Assembly (NCBI GenBank): GCA_039928615.1
Contig: JBDSSS010000081.1
Span: forward strand, 19,208-83,207
Source: JBDSSS01 sp039928615
GTDB taxonomy: Bacteria > Actinomycetota > Actinomycetes > Actinomycetales > Dermatophilaceae
Length of the DNA stretch: 64,000 nucleotides
Direction of reading: 5' to 3'
Both the position numbers and the translations under genes were made by a program. The notes beneath the pieces were generated by a model. That model had not been told where the DNA came from and did no database searches. It was given only the letters and a program-made list of their open reading frames with translations. Of the stretch, positions 26,382 to 34,115 are shown piece by piece; positions within the stretch are counted from its first letter, which is position 1, and each line of letters starts with the position of its first letter.

Positions 26382-27134
26382 GTGACCCCGACCCCGACCC
26401 CGTCCCCGATGATGACCCCGCCGGTCGTCGTCATCATCCCGGCCAAGGACGAGTCGGCTCGGATCGCGGAGACCATCGCCGGGGTCCGGTCCATCCCGGG
26501 CGTCGAGGCGGTCATCGTCGTCGACGACGGGTCGAGCGACGGGACGGCGCGGATCGCGGCCGACTGCGGCGCCGAGGTCGTGCGCCATGCCCGCAACCAC
26601 GGCAAGGCCGACGCGCTGATGAGCGGGCTCGGCCGGGTGGCCGGGCTGCGGCGGGTCGGGCGGCTCGACGCCCGTGCGGCGGTCCTGCTCGTCGATGCCG
26701 ACCTCGAGGCGTCGGCCCCGGCCGTCGGTGCGCTCGTGGGCCCGGTCGCCCGGGGCGAGGTCGACCTGACCATCGCGACGCTGCCCGCGCAGCAGAGCTC
26801 CGGCGGGGGCCACGGCTTCGTCGTCGGGCTCGCCAGGCGCGGCATCGAGGAGCTGACCGGCTGGTCGCCGACCCAACCGCTCTCGGGCATGCGGTGCCTC
26901 TCCCCGGCCGCCATCGACGCGGCGACTCCCTTCGCCCGCGGATGGGGCGTCGAGGTGGGGATGACCATCGACGTGCTTGACGCGGGACTGTCGATCCTCG
27001 AGGTCCCGTGCGACCTCCACCACCGGGTGACCGGCACGGACTGGCGCTCGCAGGTCCACCGTGCCGCGCAGTACCGCGACGTCGCCCTCGCCGTCTCCGT
27101 GCGTCGGCTGCGCCGGCGACTCGGCAGCGACTGA
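26382..27134 (+). CDS. Family 2 glycosyltransferase
   Basis: This 250-residue GT-A fold enzyme has VVVIIPAKDESARIAETI at the N-terminus, VIVVDDGSSDGTARI binding the nucleotide, and LLVDADLEASAPAV as the DXD-like metal site. It has no membrane segment, so it is a cytoplasmic or peripheral transferase. The start is ambiguous: GTG 26382 after a GAGGGG stretch, or ATG 26409 or 26412 after the Thr/Pro repeat. The sugar and acceptor are unknown. Confidence 0.88.
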   Translation: MTPTPTPSPMMTPPVVVIIPAKDESARIAETIAGVRSIPGVEAVIVVDDGSSDGTARIAADCGAEVVRHARNHGKADALMSGLGRVAGLRRVGRLDARAAVLLVDADLEASAPAVGALVGPVARGEVDLTIATLPAQQSSGGGHGFVVGLARRGIEELTGWSPTQPLSGMRCLSPAAIDAATPFARGWGVEVGMTIDVLDAGLSILEVPCDLHHRVTGTDWRSQVHRAAQYRDVALAVSVRRLRRRLGSD

Positions 27135-27155
27135 CCCCGATCCGCACTGCGACCC

Positions 27156-27181
27156 GATCACCGGGCCAGATCACCGGGCCA
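27156..27181. repeat. 13-bp tandem duplication between convergent genes
   Basis: GATCACCGGGCCA occurs twice head to tail (27156-27168, 27169-27181) and a third GATC follows. It lies in the 96-base gap between the convergent glycosyltransferase and membrane protein genes. Confidence 0.7.
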
Positions 27182-27230
27182 GATCCCACGCGCGGATGCC
27201 GTCCACCCCGCGCTCGCGAGGTGGTGAGGA

Positions 27231-29441
27231 TCAGGCCGCCTGCTCGCCCTGACTGCGTCGGACCTCGATCTCGAGCTCGAGGTGGCGGGCGACGGCAGCC
27301 AGCACCAGGGGCACCGCGAGGATGCCGGCCACCGGGGGGATCGCGGCGCCGGAGTCGTTGGTGACGAAACCGATCACGGCCATCACGACGACGGCGAGCA
27401 GGCCGCGGCGCAGCAGCGGTGCCCGCTCGACGAGCCGGGCGAACGGCCCGCTGCGCAGCACCCCGGGACGGACGACGACGAGGATCGCGAGCGCGACCAG
27501 TCCGAGCACGACGAGGAGCAGCAGCGGGAACGCCGCGGCGAGCTCGAGGTTGGCCGCGAGCTTGCGACCCACGATCTCGCCGGCCCGGCCGTCGATGAGG
27601 CTCTGGACGAACCGGCCGGGGTGCGAGCGCTGCTCCGCGGGCCGCAACCAGTCGGCATACGCGACCCCGGCGACGACGACCGCGGCCGCGAGACCGATGA
27701 GCGCGAGGTTGCGCCACGACGTGCGCACGCCCAGCACCCAGAGGAGCAGCAGCCCGAGCGCGGGGACGAGGGCGATCGGCCCCCCGAAGTCGGCGCCCCA
27801 GGCCGGGAGCACGTCGACGGCGAGGGCGGCCGCGCCGACGACGCCGACGGTCACCGCGGCCAGCCGCGGGGCCTGCCGGTGGACGAGCGCCTGGGCGAGG
27901 CCGGCGCAGAGGAGCAGCGCGGCCGCGGCATACAGCGCGAAGGCGACGTTGCCCATCCCGTAGAACCGTCCGCCGACGAGCGGCTGGAGGCCGAAGACGG
28001 AGGAGACCTGCAGGCGCGATCCGGTCACGATGTCGGCGCCGATCACGCCGACCGTCAGCGCCGACATCACGGTGAGCGGGCCGAGCGGTGACCGGCCCCA
28101 CGGGCCCTCGAGGCAGAGCCCGGCGAGCACGCCGCTGATGACGAGGACGACGAGGAGCAGCAGCGCGACGAGGACCGGGGTGGAGCTCGACGCGCGCCAC
28201 CACGGCACGAGGCCGGCGAGGAAGGTCGCGGCCGGCATGGCTGCCGAGACGAGGGCGCAGACCCGGACCACCCGCAGCACGCGGTGCCGGGTGGGTCCCT
28301 GGGGGGCGGTGCGTCCGGCCCGGCGCCAGACCAGCCAGAGCGCCCCGACGACGAGGACGAACGGGATGAGCCAGAGGAGCAAGAAGGGGGCGACGACCCG
28401 GGTCATCGCCTCGGCCCGCGCGTCGAGGTCGGTGAGGTGGGTCAGCTTGTCGCGGGCGGTCTCCTCGCTGTTGTCCGCGGACGGGCTGACCCCGAGGGCG
28501 CGGCCACCGATCCCGGTCGCGGCCGGGACGCCGCCGCGCTGCAGGATCGTCGCGGTGACGTCGGAGAGCTGGGCGATCCCCTCGATCCGGGTCGAGGCCG
28601 AGGCGAGGATCCCCGGTGGGTAGTGCGGTCCCCGCGCGGCCAGGACCCGCAGCCCCTCCCGCCGGTCGCGGTCGGCGAGGCCGACGATGACGAGGTCCGC
28701 GCCGTCGGGCATGGCATCGACGACCTGGCTGATCCGGCGCTCGACCGAGCTGACCTGCTCGGCCTGGCCCACCGGGTCGGGATCGGTCGCGAGCACGGCG
28801 CCCACGTCGACGATCGAGACCGGGCACTGGGCGAGGTCCCCGACGAGGGTGCCGACCGAGAACGGCGCGTAGTGCGCGACCCGGCCGTCGGAGGTGGCGG
28901 CGGCGAGGGCTGCGCCCGGCCCGACCGCCTGCACGCAGGACCCGGTCGAGGCGAAGCCGTCACCGAGCAGCCCGACCTGCGCCTGGAACGCTGCCTCGCG
29001 CGAGCTCGCCGCGATCGCGTCGAAGCCGGCGACCTGGTATCCGGCGGCCCCGTCCGGTCCGGTCGTCCCGTCGGCGGTCACCGACGGGAGCGGCCCGCAC
29101 TCGGGCCGGTCGCCGGTCGCGGCGGGCCCGGCGGCCTCCCCGGCCGAGAGGCTCGCCCATCCGTCGGCCGGGCACGTCGTCAGGTGGAGGGTCTTGACCG
29201 AGACGGAGGCCGCGGCGCCGTCGCGGAGCAGCCCCCAGAGGACGGGGGTGTCGGTGGGGTCGACGTCGTCCCAGGCGATGCCGCCGAGGCCGACCACGAC
29301 GGTCGACTGGCCGGGCGCCGGGGCTGCGGTCGGGGGGACCGGCACGGTGCTGCGTCCGACGTAGGCCAGCGCGAGCACGAGGACGAGGACGATGAGCGCC
29401 GCCACGGTGCTCGGGATCAGGCGGTGGCGGGTCACGCCCAC
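27231..29441 (-). CDS. Large membrane protein with an N-terminal alkaline-phosphatase-like extracellular domain
   Basis: This 736-residue protein has an N-terminal signal-anchor (residues about 9-29). A soluble domain of about 320 residues follows, with VVVGLGGIAWDDVDPTDTP, VSVKTLHLTTCPADGWASL and DADLVIVGLADRD-like segments, reminiscent of the alkaline-phosphatase/sulfatase superfamily. About ten or more C-terminal hydrophobic segments follow, including GGRFYGMGNVAFALYAAAAL. Family members occur in many actinobacteria without an assigned function. The catalytic residues are not clearly complete, so enzymatic activity is uncertain. The start is GTG 29441 or GTG 29435. Confidence 0.75.
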   Translation of the reverse strand: MGVTRHRLIPSTVAALIVLVLVLALAYVGRSTVPVPPTAAPAPGQSTVVVGLGGIAWDDVDPTDTPVLWGLLRDGAAASVSVKTLHLTTCPADGWASLSAGEAAGPAATGDRPECGPLPSVTADGTTGPDGAAGYQVAGFDAIAASSREAAFQAQVGLLGDGFASTGSCVQAVGPGAALAAATSDGRVAHYAPFSVGTLVGDLAQCPVSIVDVGAVLATDPDPVGQAEQVSSVERRISQVVDAMPDGADLVIVGLADRDRREGLRVLAARGPHYPPGILASASTRIEGIAQLSDVTATILQRGGVPAATGIGGRALGVSPSADNSEETARDKLTHLTDLDARAEAMTRVVAPFLLLWLIPFVLVVGALWLVWRRAGRTAPQGPTRHRVLRVVRVCALVSAAMPAATFLAGLVPWWRASSSTPVLVALLLLVVLVISGVLAGLCLEGPWGRSPLGPLTVMSALTVGVIGADIVTGSRLQVSSVFGLQPLVGGRFYGMGNVAFALYAAAALLLCAGLAQALVHRQAPRLAAVTVGVVGAAALAVDVLPAWGADFGGPIALVPALGLLLLWVLGVRTSWRNLALIGLAAAVVVAGVAYADWLRPAEQRSHPGRFVQSLIDGRAGEIVGRKLAANLELAAAFPLLLLVVLGLVALAILVVVRPGVLRSGPFARLVERAPLLRRGLLAVVVMAVIGFVTNDSGAAIPPVAGILAVPLVLAAVARHLELEIEVRRSQGEQAA

Positions 29442-29491
29442 ACCCTACAAAGGCCGGCTGGTCACGCTGACCTGCTCGGCCCCGCCCCGGC

Positions 29492-29497
29492 TACCCT
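29492..29497 (+). promoter_or_regulatory. Putative -10 element of a leaderless transcript (DUF4446 gene)
   Basis: TACCCT ends 8 bases before GTG 29506; no ribosome-binding site is seen. Confidence 0.45.
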
Positions 29498-29505
29498 TGC
29501 CGATC

Positions 29506-30027
29506 GTGGACGACAAGACGCTCGCGGTGGTGGCCGTCGCGGCCGCGACCCTCGCGGTCGTCGCGCTCGTGGTCGCCGTGCTCGCCCAGCAGCGCCTGTC
29601 CCGGGTGCGGCGCGACTTCCGGGTCCTCGGCGGCGACGGCACGACCGACATCGCCCGGGTCACCGCGGTCCAGGCGCGCCGGGTCGACCGCCTCGGCGCG
29701 GAGGTGGCCGAGCTGCGCGAGCACGTGGCCGCCACCGAGGACGACATCCGCCAGAGCCTGCGGCACGTGGCCGTCGTGCGCTATGACGCCTTCGGCGACA
29801 TGGGGGGCCGGCTCTCCTTCTCCGCCGCCGTCGTCGACGACCTCGGCGACGGCATCGTGATCAGCTCGATCCACGCCCGCGGCGAGTCGCGCACCTATGC
29901 CAAGGGGATCGTCGGACGCTCCTCGAGCATCACGCTGACGCCGGAGGAGCACCAGGCGCTCGCCTCCGCGACCAAGCCGGAGGCGCGCCCCGCGCCCCGA
30001 GCCCACCGACCCAAGGACGCCTCGTGA
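29506..30027 (+). CDS. DUF4446 family protein
   Basis: This 173-residue protein has one N-terminal membrane helix (about residues 7-27). A helical segment follows (about 30-85, LSRVRRDFRVLGG onward). The conserved C-terminal part is HVAVVRYDAFGDMGGRLSFS and VISSIHARGESRTYAKGI. It matches the DUF4446 pattern of a single membrane anchor and cytoplasmic domain. It overlaps pheA by GTGA. The function is unknown. Confidence 0.88.
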   Translation: MDDKTLAVVAVAAATLAVVALVVAVLAQQRLSRVRRDFRVLGGDGTTDIARVTAVQARRVDRLGAEVAELREHVAATEDDIRQSLRHVAVVRYDAFGDMGGRLSFSAAVVDDLGDGIVISSIHARGESRTYAKGIVGRSSSITLTPEEHQALASATKPEARPAPRAHRPKDAS

Positions 30028-30968
30028 CCCCTCTGACCCCGGGCCAGCTCCACCGCTTCGGCTACCTCGGCCCGCGGGGGACCTTCACCCAGATGGCCCT
30101 CGACGCCTGGGACGGCGCGGCTGACGGCGAGCAGGTTCCCTTCCCGTCCGTCGACGCCGCCCTCGCTGCGGTGCGTGACGGAGGGATCGACGCCGCGATG
30201 GTGCCCATCGAGAACTCGGTGGAGGGCGGGGTGTCGGCGACCCTCGACGCGCTCGCGACGGGCGACCCGCTCCTCGTCGTGGGCGAGGTGCTCGTCCCGA
30301 TCACCTTCGTGCTCTGCGCCCGGGCCGGTATGCCGCTCAGCGGGGTTCGCGCCGTCGGCACCCACTCGCACGCGTGGGCGCAGGTGCGGGGCTGGATGGA
30401 CCGGAACCTGCCCGACGCGGTCTACGTGCCGACCCTGTCCACGGCGGCGAGCGCGACGGCGCTCGGCGCCGCGGGTGAGGTGATGTTCGACGCCGGGGTG
30501 TGTGCGCCGGTCGCGGCCCGCAACGAGGGACTCGAGGTGATCGCGGAGGACATCGGCGACAACGCGGCCGCCGTGACCCGCTTCGTCCTCGTCGCACGGC
30601 CCGGGACCATGCCGGAGCCGACCGGCGCCGACAAGACGACGGTCGTGCTCTTCCAGAGCGACGACCACTCGGGCGGGCTGCTCGAGCTGCTCGAGCAGTT
30701 CGCGGTGCGCGGGGTCAACATGACCCGGCTCGAGTCCCGGCCGACGGGCGAGGCGATGGGCAGCTACTGCTTCTCGATCGACTTCGAGGGCCACGTCCAG
30801 GACGCCCGGGTCGGCGAGACGCTGATGGGCCTGCGACGGGTCTGCGCCGACGTGCGCTTCCTCGGGTCCTACCCGCGGGCCGACGGTGGCCGTGCCGAGA
30901 TGCGCACCGGGACGTCCGACACCGACTTCGACACGGCCCAGGAGTGGCTCGACGCGCTCCGGCGCTGA
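30024..30968 (+). CDS. pheA: Prephenate dehydratase
   Basis: The product converts prephenate to phenylpyruvate in phenylalanine biosynthesis. The 314-residue protein has RFGYLGPRGTFTQMAL at the N-terminus, PIENSVEGGVSATLD, and the catalytic TRF motif in NAAAVTRFVLVAR (about residue 190). A C-terminal ACT domain carries the Phe-binding ESRPTGE motif. The GTG at 30024 overlaps the DUF4446 stop. Feedback inhibition by phenylalanine is expected from the ACT domain. Confidence 0.97.
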   Translation: MTPLTPGQLHRFGYLGPRGTFTQMALDAWDGAADGEQVPFPSVDAALAAVRDGGIDAAMVPIENSVEGGVSATLDALATGDPLLVVGEVLVPITFVLCARAGMPLSGVRAVGTHSHAWAQVRGWMDRNLPDAVYVPTLSTAASATALGAAGEVMFDAGVCAPVAARNEGLEVIAEDIGDNAAAVTRFVLVARPGTMPEPTGADKTTVVLFQSDDHSGGLLELLEQFAVRGVNMTRLESRPTGEAMGSYCFSIDFEGHVQDARVGETLMGLRRVCADVRFLGSYPRADGGRAEMRTGTSDTDFDTAQEWLDALRR

Positions 30969-31022
30969 CGGTCACGTGGTCTGCGGGGCGGCTCACGGCA
31001 TACGCCAAGGGGAGGGGAGAGG

Positions 31023-31061
31023 CCCGGTGGCGCCGCGTCCCGCCGACGCGACACCACCGGG
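31023..31061 (+). terminator. Two-tier hairpin terminator after pheA
   Basis: An outer stem CCCGGTGG (31023-31030) with CCACCGGG (31054-31061) encloses an inner stem CGCGTC (31034-31039) with GACGCG (31045-31050). It lies about 55 bases after the pheA stop. Confidence 0.65.
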
Positions 31062-31158
31062 TCCCCTGTCTGTGCCACCGGACCCGCTGCCCCTCCGCAG
31101 CTCCCCTCAACGATCCGGCGACGTCGTCCCCCGCAGTCAAGAGCGCGCCGGGGCGGTC

Positions 31159-31206
31159 CTGATACGTCCCGGGTGAAAATCGGCCGGAGGCGTGCCGAAG
31201 TATCAG
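31159..31206. promoter_or_regulatory. Inverted repeat CTGATAC/GTATCAG upstream of the protease-sigma-CHAT cassette
   Basis: CTGATAC (31159-31165) and its exact complement GTATCAG (31200-31206) flank 34 bases that include the AT-rich GTGAAAATCGG. They lie about 110-157 bases upstream of the subtilisin gene. The arrangement suggests an operator or looping site at the cassette promoter, possibly read by the cassette sigma factor or another regulator. The rest of the 347-base gap holds the pheA terminator and a 13-bp tandem repeat. Confidence 0.45.
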
Positions 31207-31279
31207 AAAGGGACGCGCCCGCACTGTGGGAGTGACAGGCTCGTTGGCGACGAACACCGACGACGAGCACCCATGACAA

Positions 31280-31305
31280 GCACCGACCACGAGCACCGAC
31301 CACGG
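31280..31305. repeat. 13-bp tandem repeat in the cassette leader
   Basis: GCACCGACCACGA/G occurs twice head to tail directly before the ribosome-binding site GGAGG (31304-31308) of the subtilisin gene. Related ACACCGACGACGAGC precedes it. Confidence 0.6.
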
Positions 31306-31315
31306 AGGCCAACAG

Positions 31316-32944
31316 ATGTCCGAGTCCGGCAGCGGCGACACCTCGACCCCGAGCAGCGCCGCGGGTGATGGCGCCGCGCGTGTGCGCCCACCGATCCGGG
31401 CGATCGACCCCGCGACGGCCAAGCGGCTCGTCGGCGCGCAGGAGGGGCAGGCGCCGAGGCCGGCGCTCTACCTGACCGACCGGCTGCTCGTGCGGGGTCT
31501 CGTGCAGGGGCCCGAGGACACGAGCGAGCTCAACCCGAGACTGGCCCGCGACCTCGCGACCCTCGACCTGCGCTACGCGGTGACGCCGCCCCGCAAGGGC
31601 CAGCAGGCTCCCCGCTCGTCGGACGAGGCGCAGGACGGTGGTTCCGAGGGCGGCTCCGAGGGCGACTCCGACCGGGTCACGAGCATCACGCTCCGCCCGA
31701 CCGACCCGATCAACGCGGTCGACGCCTGGGCGGTCCTCCAGCAGCTGCGTCAGACCGACCCCTACTGGATCGAGCACGCGAGCCTCGAGCACGTGATCCG
31801 GCCGGCCGACGGCTACTGGGGCGGCATCGGTGGCTACTGGGGTGGCATCGGCGGGTACTGGGGCGGGATCGACGGCTACTGGGGCGGGATCGGCGGCTCG
31901 CCGCTGGAGGAGTACGCGATGCCCGGTCGGGGTGGACGGATGCCGGTGGCGCTCGCGCTGCCCGACCCCGCCCTGCGCGCCCGGCCGCTCGACCGGACCC
32001 CGGTCGTCGCCCTCCCCGACACGCAGATCACCTCCGCCCACCCGTGGTTCGCGGACCCGAAGCGGGTCGTGCGCACCGCTCTCGAGGGAGGACAGCTCGT
32101 CGTCGTCGACCCGACGACGACGCCGGACCCGCCGGCCACCCCCACGGTCGGGCAGGCCCCCAAGCCGGTCGACCCCGCGGCCCTGCTCGGCGGCCACGGC
32201 ACCTTCATCGCCGGGCTGATCCGGCAGGGCTGCCCGGAGGCCACGATCCTGTCGCTGCCCGTCATGGGCGACGACGGGGTCGTCGAGGAGGGCGACCTGC
32301 TCCTCTGGCTCGAGGCGCTGCTCGACCTGCACCGGCGCGGCCAGCAGGGTCGCCCCGGGGGCATCGTCATCGACGTGCTCTCGCTGTCGATGGGCTACTA
32401 CGCCGAGGACCAGACCTACCAGACGGGGCCGGTCGCCGAGCTGCTCTCCCGCTTCGCCCGGTGCGGGGTCGCGGTCGTCGCGGGCGCCGGCAACGACGGG
32501 AGCCGCGACCCGTTCGTCCCGGCCTCGCTCGCCGCGCCGACGCCCCGCGGGCGGATCTCGCCGTCCACGACCCCGCCCGTCGCGAGCGTCGGTGCCTGCA
32601 ACCCCGACGGGAGCACGGTCGCCCTCTTCTCCAACGACCTCGAGCTGATCAGCGCGGTCCGCCAGGGCGTCTCCGTCGTCAGCACGCTGCCGCTGACCAA
32701 CGGCATGGGCCAGCCCTCGACGCGGATCGTCGGCGACACGGGCGTGCGGTGCACCGTCGACCCCGACGACTACACCGGAGGATTCGGGGTGTGGAGCGGG
32801 ACGTCCTTCGCGGCGCCGGTCTTCGCCGCTGAGCTCGCGGCTGCCCTCATCACCGAGGGCGGCCTCACCGACGTGACCGACCGCGCCATGTGCAAGCGGT
32901 CCATCCGAGCGTTGCGCACCTGCATCCCCGAGGAGACCCCATGA
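31316..32944 (+). CDS. Cytoplasmic S8 (subtilisin) family serine peptidase with YWGGIGG repeats
   Basis: This 542-residue protein has no signal peptide or membrane segment, so it is probably intracellular. Residues 1-200 form a non-catalytic N-terminal region with an acidic Ser/Gly linker (about 100-120) and four heptads of YWGGIGG type (166-193). The catalytic domain keeps all subtilisin residues: Asp235 (VVALPDTQI), His294 (GGHGTFIAG), Asn393 (AGAGNDGS) and Ser497 (WSGTSFAAP). It is the first gene of a four-gene cassette and overlaps the sigma-factor gene by ATGA. The repeats may be an inhibitory or recognition segment. The substrate is unknown; the downstream CHAT protein or an anti-sigma is a natural candidate. 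Confidence 0.9.
   Translation: MSESGSGDTSTPSSAAGDGAARVRPPIRAIDPATAKRLVGAQEGQAPRPALYLTDRLLVRGLVQGPEDTSELNPRLARDLATLDLRYAVTPPRKGQQAPRSSDEAQDGGSEGGSEGDSDRVTSITLRPTDPINAVDAWAVLQQLRQTDPYWIEHASLEHVIRPADGYWGGIGGYWGGIGGYWGGIDGYWGGIGGSPLEEYAMPGRGGRMPVALALPDPALRARPLDRTPVVALPDTQITSAHPWFADPKRVVRTALEGGQLVVVDPTTTPDPPATPTVGQAPKPVDPAALLGGHGTFIAGLIRQGCPEATILSLPVMGDDGVVEEGDLLLWLEALLDLHRRGQQGRPGGIVIDVLSLSMGYYAEDQTYQTGPVAELLSRFARCGVAVVAGAGNDGSRDPFVPASLAAPTPRGRISPSTTPPVASVGACNPDGSTVALFSNDLELISAVRQGVSVVSTLPLTNGMGQPSTRIVGDTGVRCTVDPDDYTGGFGVWSGTSFAAPVFAAELAAALITEGGLTDVTDRAMCKRSIRALRTCIPEETP
31811..31894 (+). repeat. Four 21-bp tandem repeats coding YWGGI(G/D)G heptads
   Basis: Four in-frame 21-base units encode GYWGGIG, GYWGGIG, GYWGGID and GYWGGIG. 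Synonymous differences between units (GGC/GGT/GGG) show that selection keeps the peptide while the DNA drifts. Confidence 0.95.
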
Positions 32945-33522
32945 GTCACACCCCGACCGCACCCGACGGTCTCGGGACGAAGGCGGCCCAGGCCTTCACC
33001 GACTACCGCGCCGGCGACCCTGACCGGCTCTCCGACCTCGTCGACATCGTCACGCCGGTGCTCTGGAACGCGGCGCGCTCGCAGGGGGCCGGCCCGGTGA
33101 CCTGCGAGGACGCGGTGCAGACCGCCTTCCTCCAGCTCGTCGACCGGGCGGACTCGATCCACGAGCCGGCCGCGGTGCTCGGCTGGCTCGTCGTCGTCGT
33201 CAAGCGCGAGGTCTGGCGGATGGGGCGCGGCTCCCGTCGCGAGATCGGCGTCGACGAGGTTCCCGAGCCGCCCGTCCAGCAGCTCGACCCCGAGGCCCAG
33301 ACCATCCTCAGCGAACGCCAACGCGTGCTGTGGAGCCACATCGCGGGGCTCACCCCCCGCTGCCAGGAGCTGATCAGAGTGATCGCGTTCGCTGACCGAC
33401 CCGACTACGCCGCCATCGCGCAGGCCCTCGGCATGCCCGTCGGCAGCATCGGCCCGACCCGAGGCCGCTGCCTCCACAAGCTGAGGACGGCTCTCGGGTC
33501 CGACCTCGGATGGGCGGTGTGA
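32941..33522 (+). CDS. RNA polymerase sigma factor, sigma-70 family (ECF-like)
   Basis: This 193-residue protein has a region 2-like segment (LVDIVTPVLWNAARSQGAG, then TCEDAVQTAFLQLVDRA) and a region 4 helix-turn-helix (LTPRCQELIRVIAF, then DYAAIAQALGMPVGSIGPTR). Region 3 is absent, as in ECF factors. ATG 32941 overlaps the protease stop (ATGA). No classical anti-sigma gene is adjacent; the next small gene could fill that role. It probably drives the cassette itself or a stress regulon. Confidence 0.93.
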   Translation: MSHTPTAPDGLGTKAAQAFTDYRAGDPDRLSDLVDIVTPVLWNAARSQGAGPVTCEDAVQTAFLQLVDRADSIHEPAAVLGWLVVVVKREVWRMGRGSRREIGVDEVPEPPVQQLDPEAQTILSERQRVLWSHIAGLTPRCQELIRVIAFADRPDYAAIAQALGMPVGSIGPTRGRCLHKLRTALGSDLGWAV

Positions 33523-33523
33523 G

Positions 33524-34015
33524 ATGAGCTCCCACGAGGACGTCGTCGACACGCAGGACCTCGGCAACCTCCGAGCCGTCCGTGAGCTGTTCGCCCACGT
33601 CGACCCGGTGCCGCGCGACCTGACGGAGCGGATCAAGTTCGAGCTGACGGTGCAGGCGCTGCACGCCGAGGTCGCGGAGCTGATGGACACCGCCCTGCTC
33701 GCCACCCGCAGCGCCGCACCCCGGCTCGAGCCGAGCCGCACCGACTCCGTCACCTTCACCGCGGCGGCCGTGAGCCTCATGATCACCGCCAACGAGGGCG
33801 CCGACAGCGACCGCGTCCGCATCGACGGCTGGGTCACCGTGCCCGGCGCCAGGGTCGAGGCGGTCACCCCGGAGGGCAGCTCGTCGGCGGTTACGGATGC
33901 GGACGGACGGTTTGTTCTGGATGATCTACCCCACGGGCCGGTCCACTTCGTCATCCTGACCGACCCGGTCACCCAGCACGATCGACCGGTCATCACCCCG
34001 ACGATGCAGATCTGA
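33524..34015 (+). CDS. Small protein with helical N-terminus and carboxypeptidase-regulatory-like beta domain
   Basis: This 163-residue protein starts one base after the sigma-factor stop. Residues about 15-60 look helical (NLRAVRELFAHVDPVPRDL, ERIKFELTVQALHAEVAEL). Residues about 95-150 resemble a carboxypeptidase-regulatory/Ig-like fold (GWVTVPGARVEAV, TDADGRFVLDDLPHGPVHF). There is no signal peptide or membrane helix. Its position after an ECF sigma gene suggests a sigma partner or an adaptor for the proteases. I cannot assign a function. Confidence 0.75.
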   Translation: MSSHEDVVDTQDLGNLRAVRELFAHVDPVPRDLTERIKFELTVQALHAEVAELMDTALLATRSAAPRLEPSRTDSVTFTAAAVSLMITANEGADSDRVRIDGWVTVPGARVEAVTPEGSSSAVTDADGRFVLDDLPHGPVHFVILTDPVTQHDRPVITPTMQI

Positions 34016-34115
34016 GGATCCGCGGGCGCGGCCGGCAGCAGCGGAGAGGCCGGTCCACCCCATCACCCAGCTCGAGACCGCCCGCGCCCTGTGGGAGCAG
34101 GGCGCGGCGGAGAAC

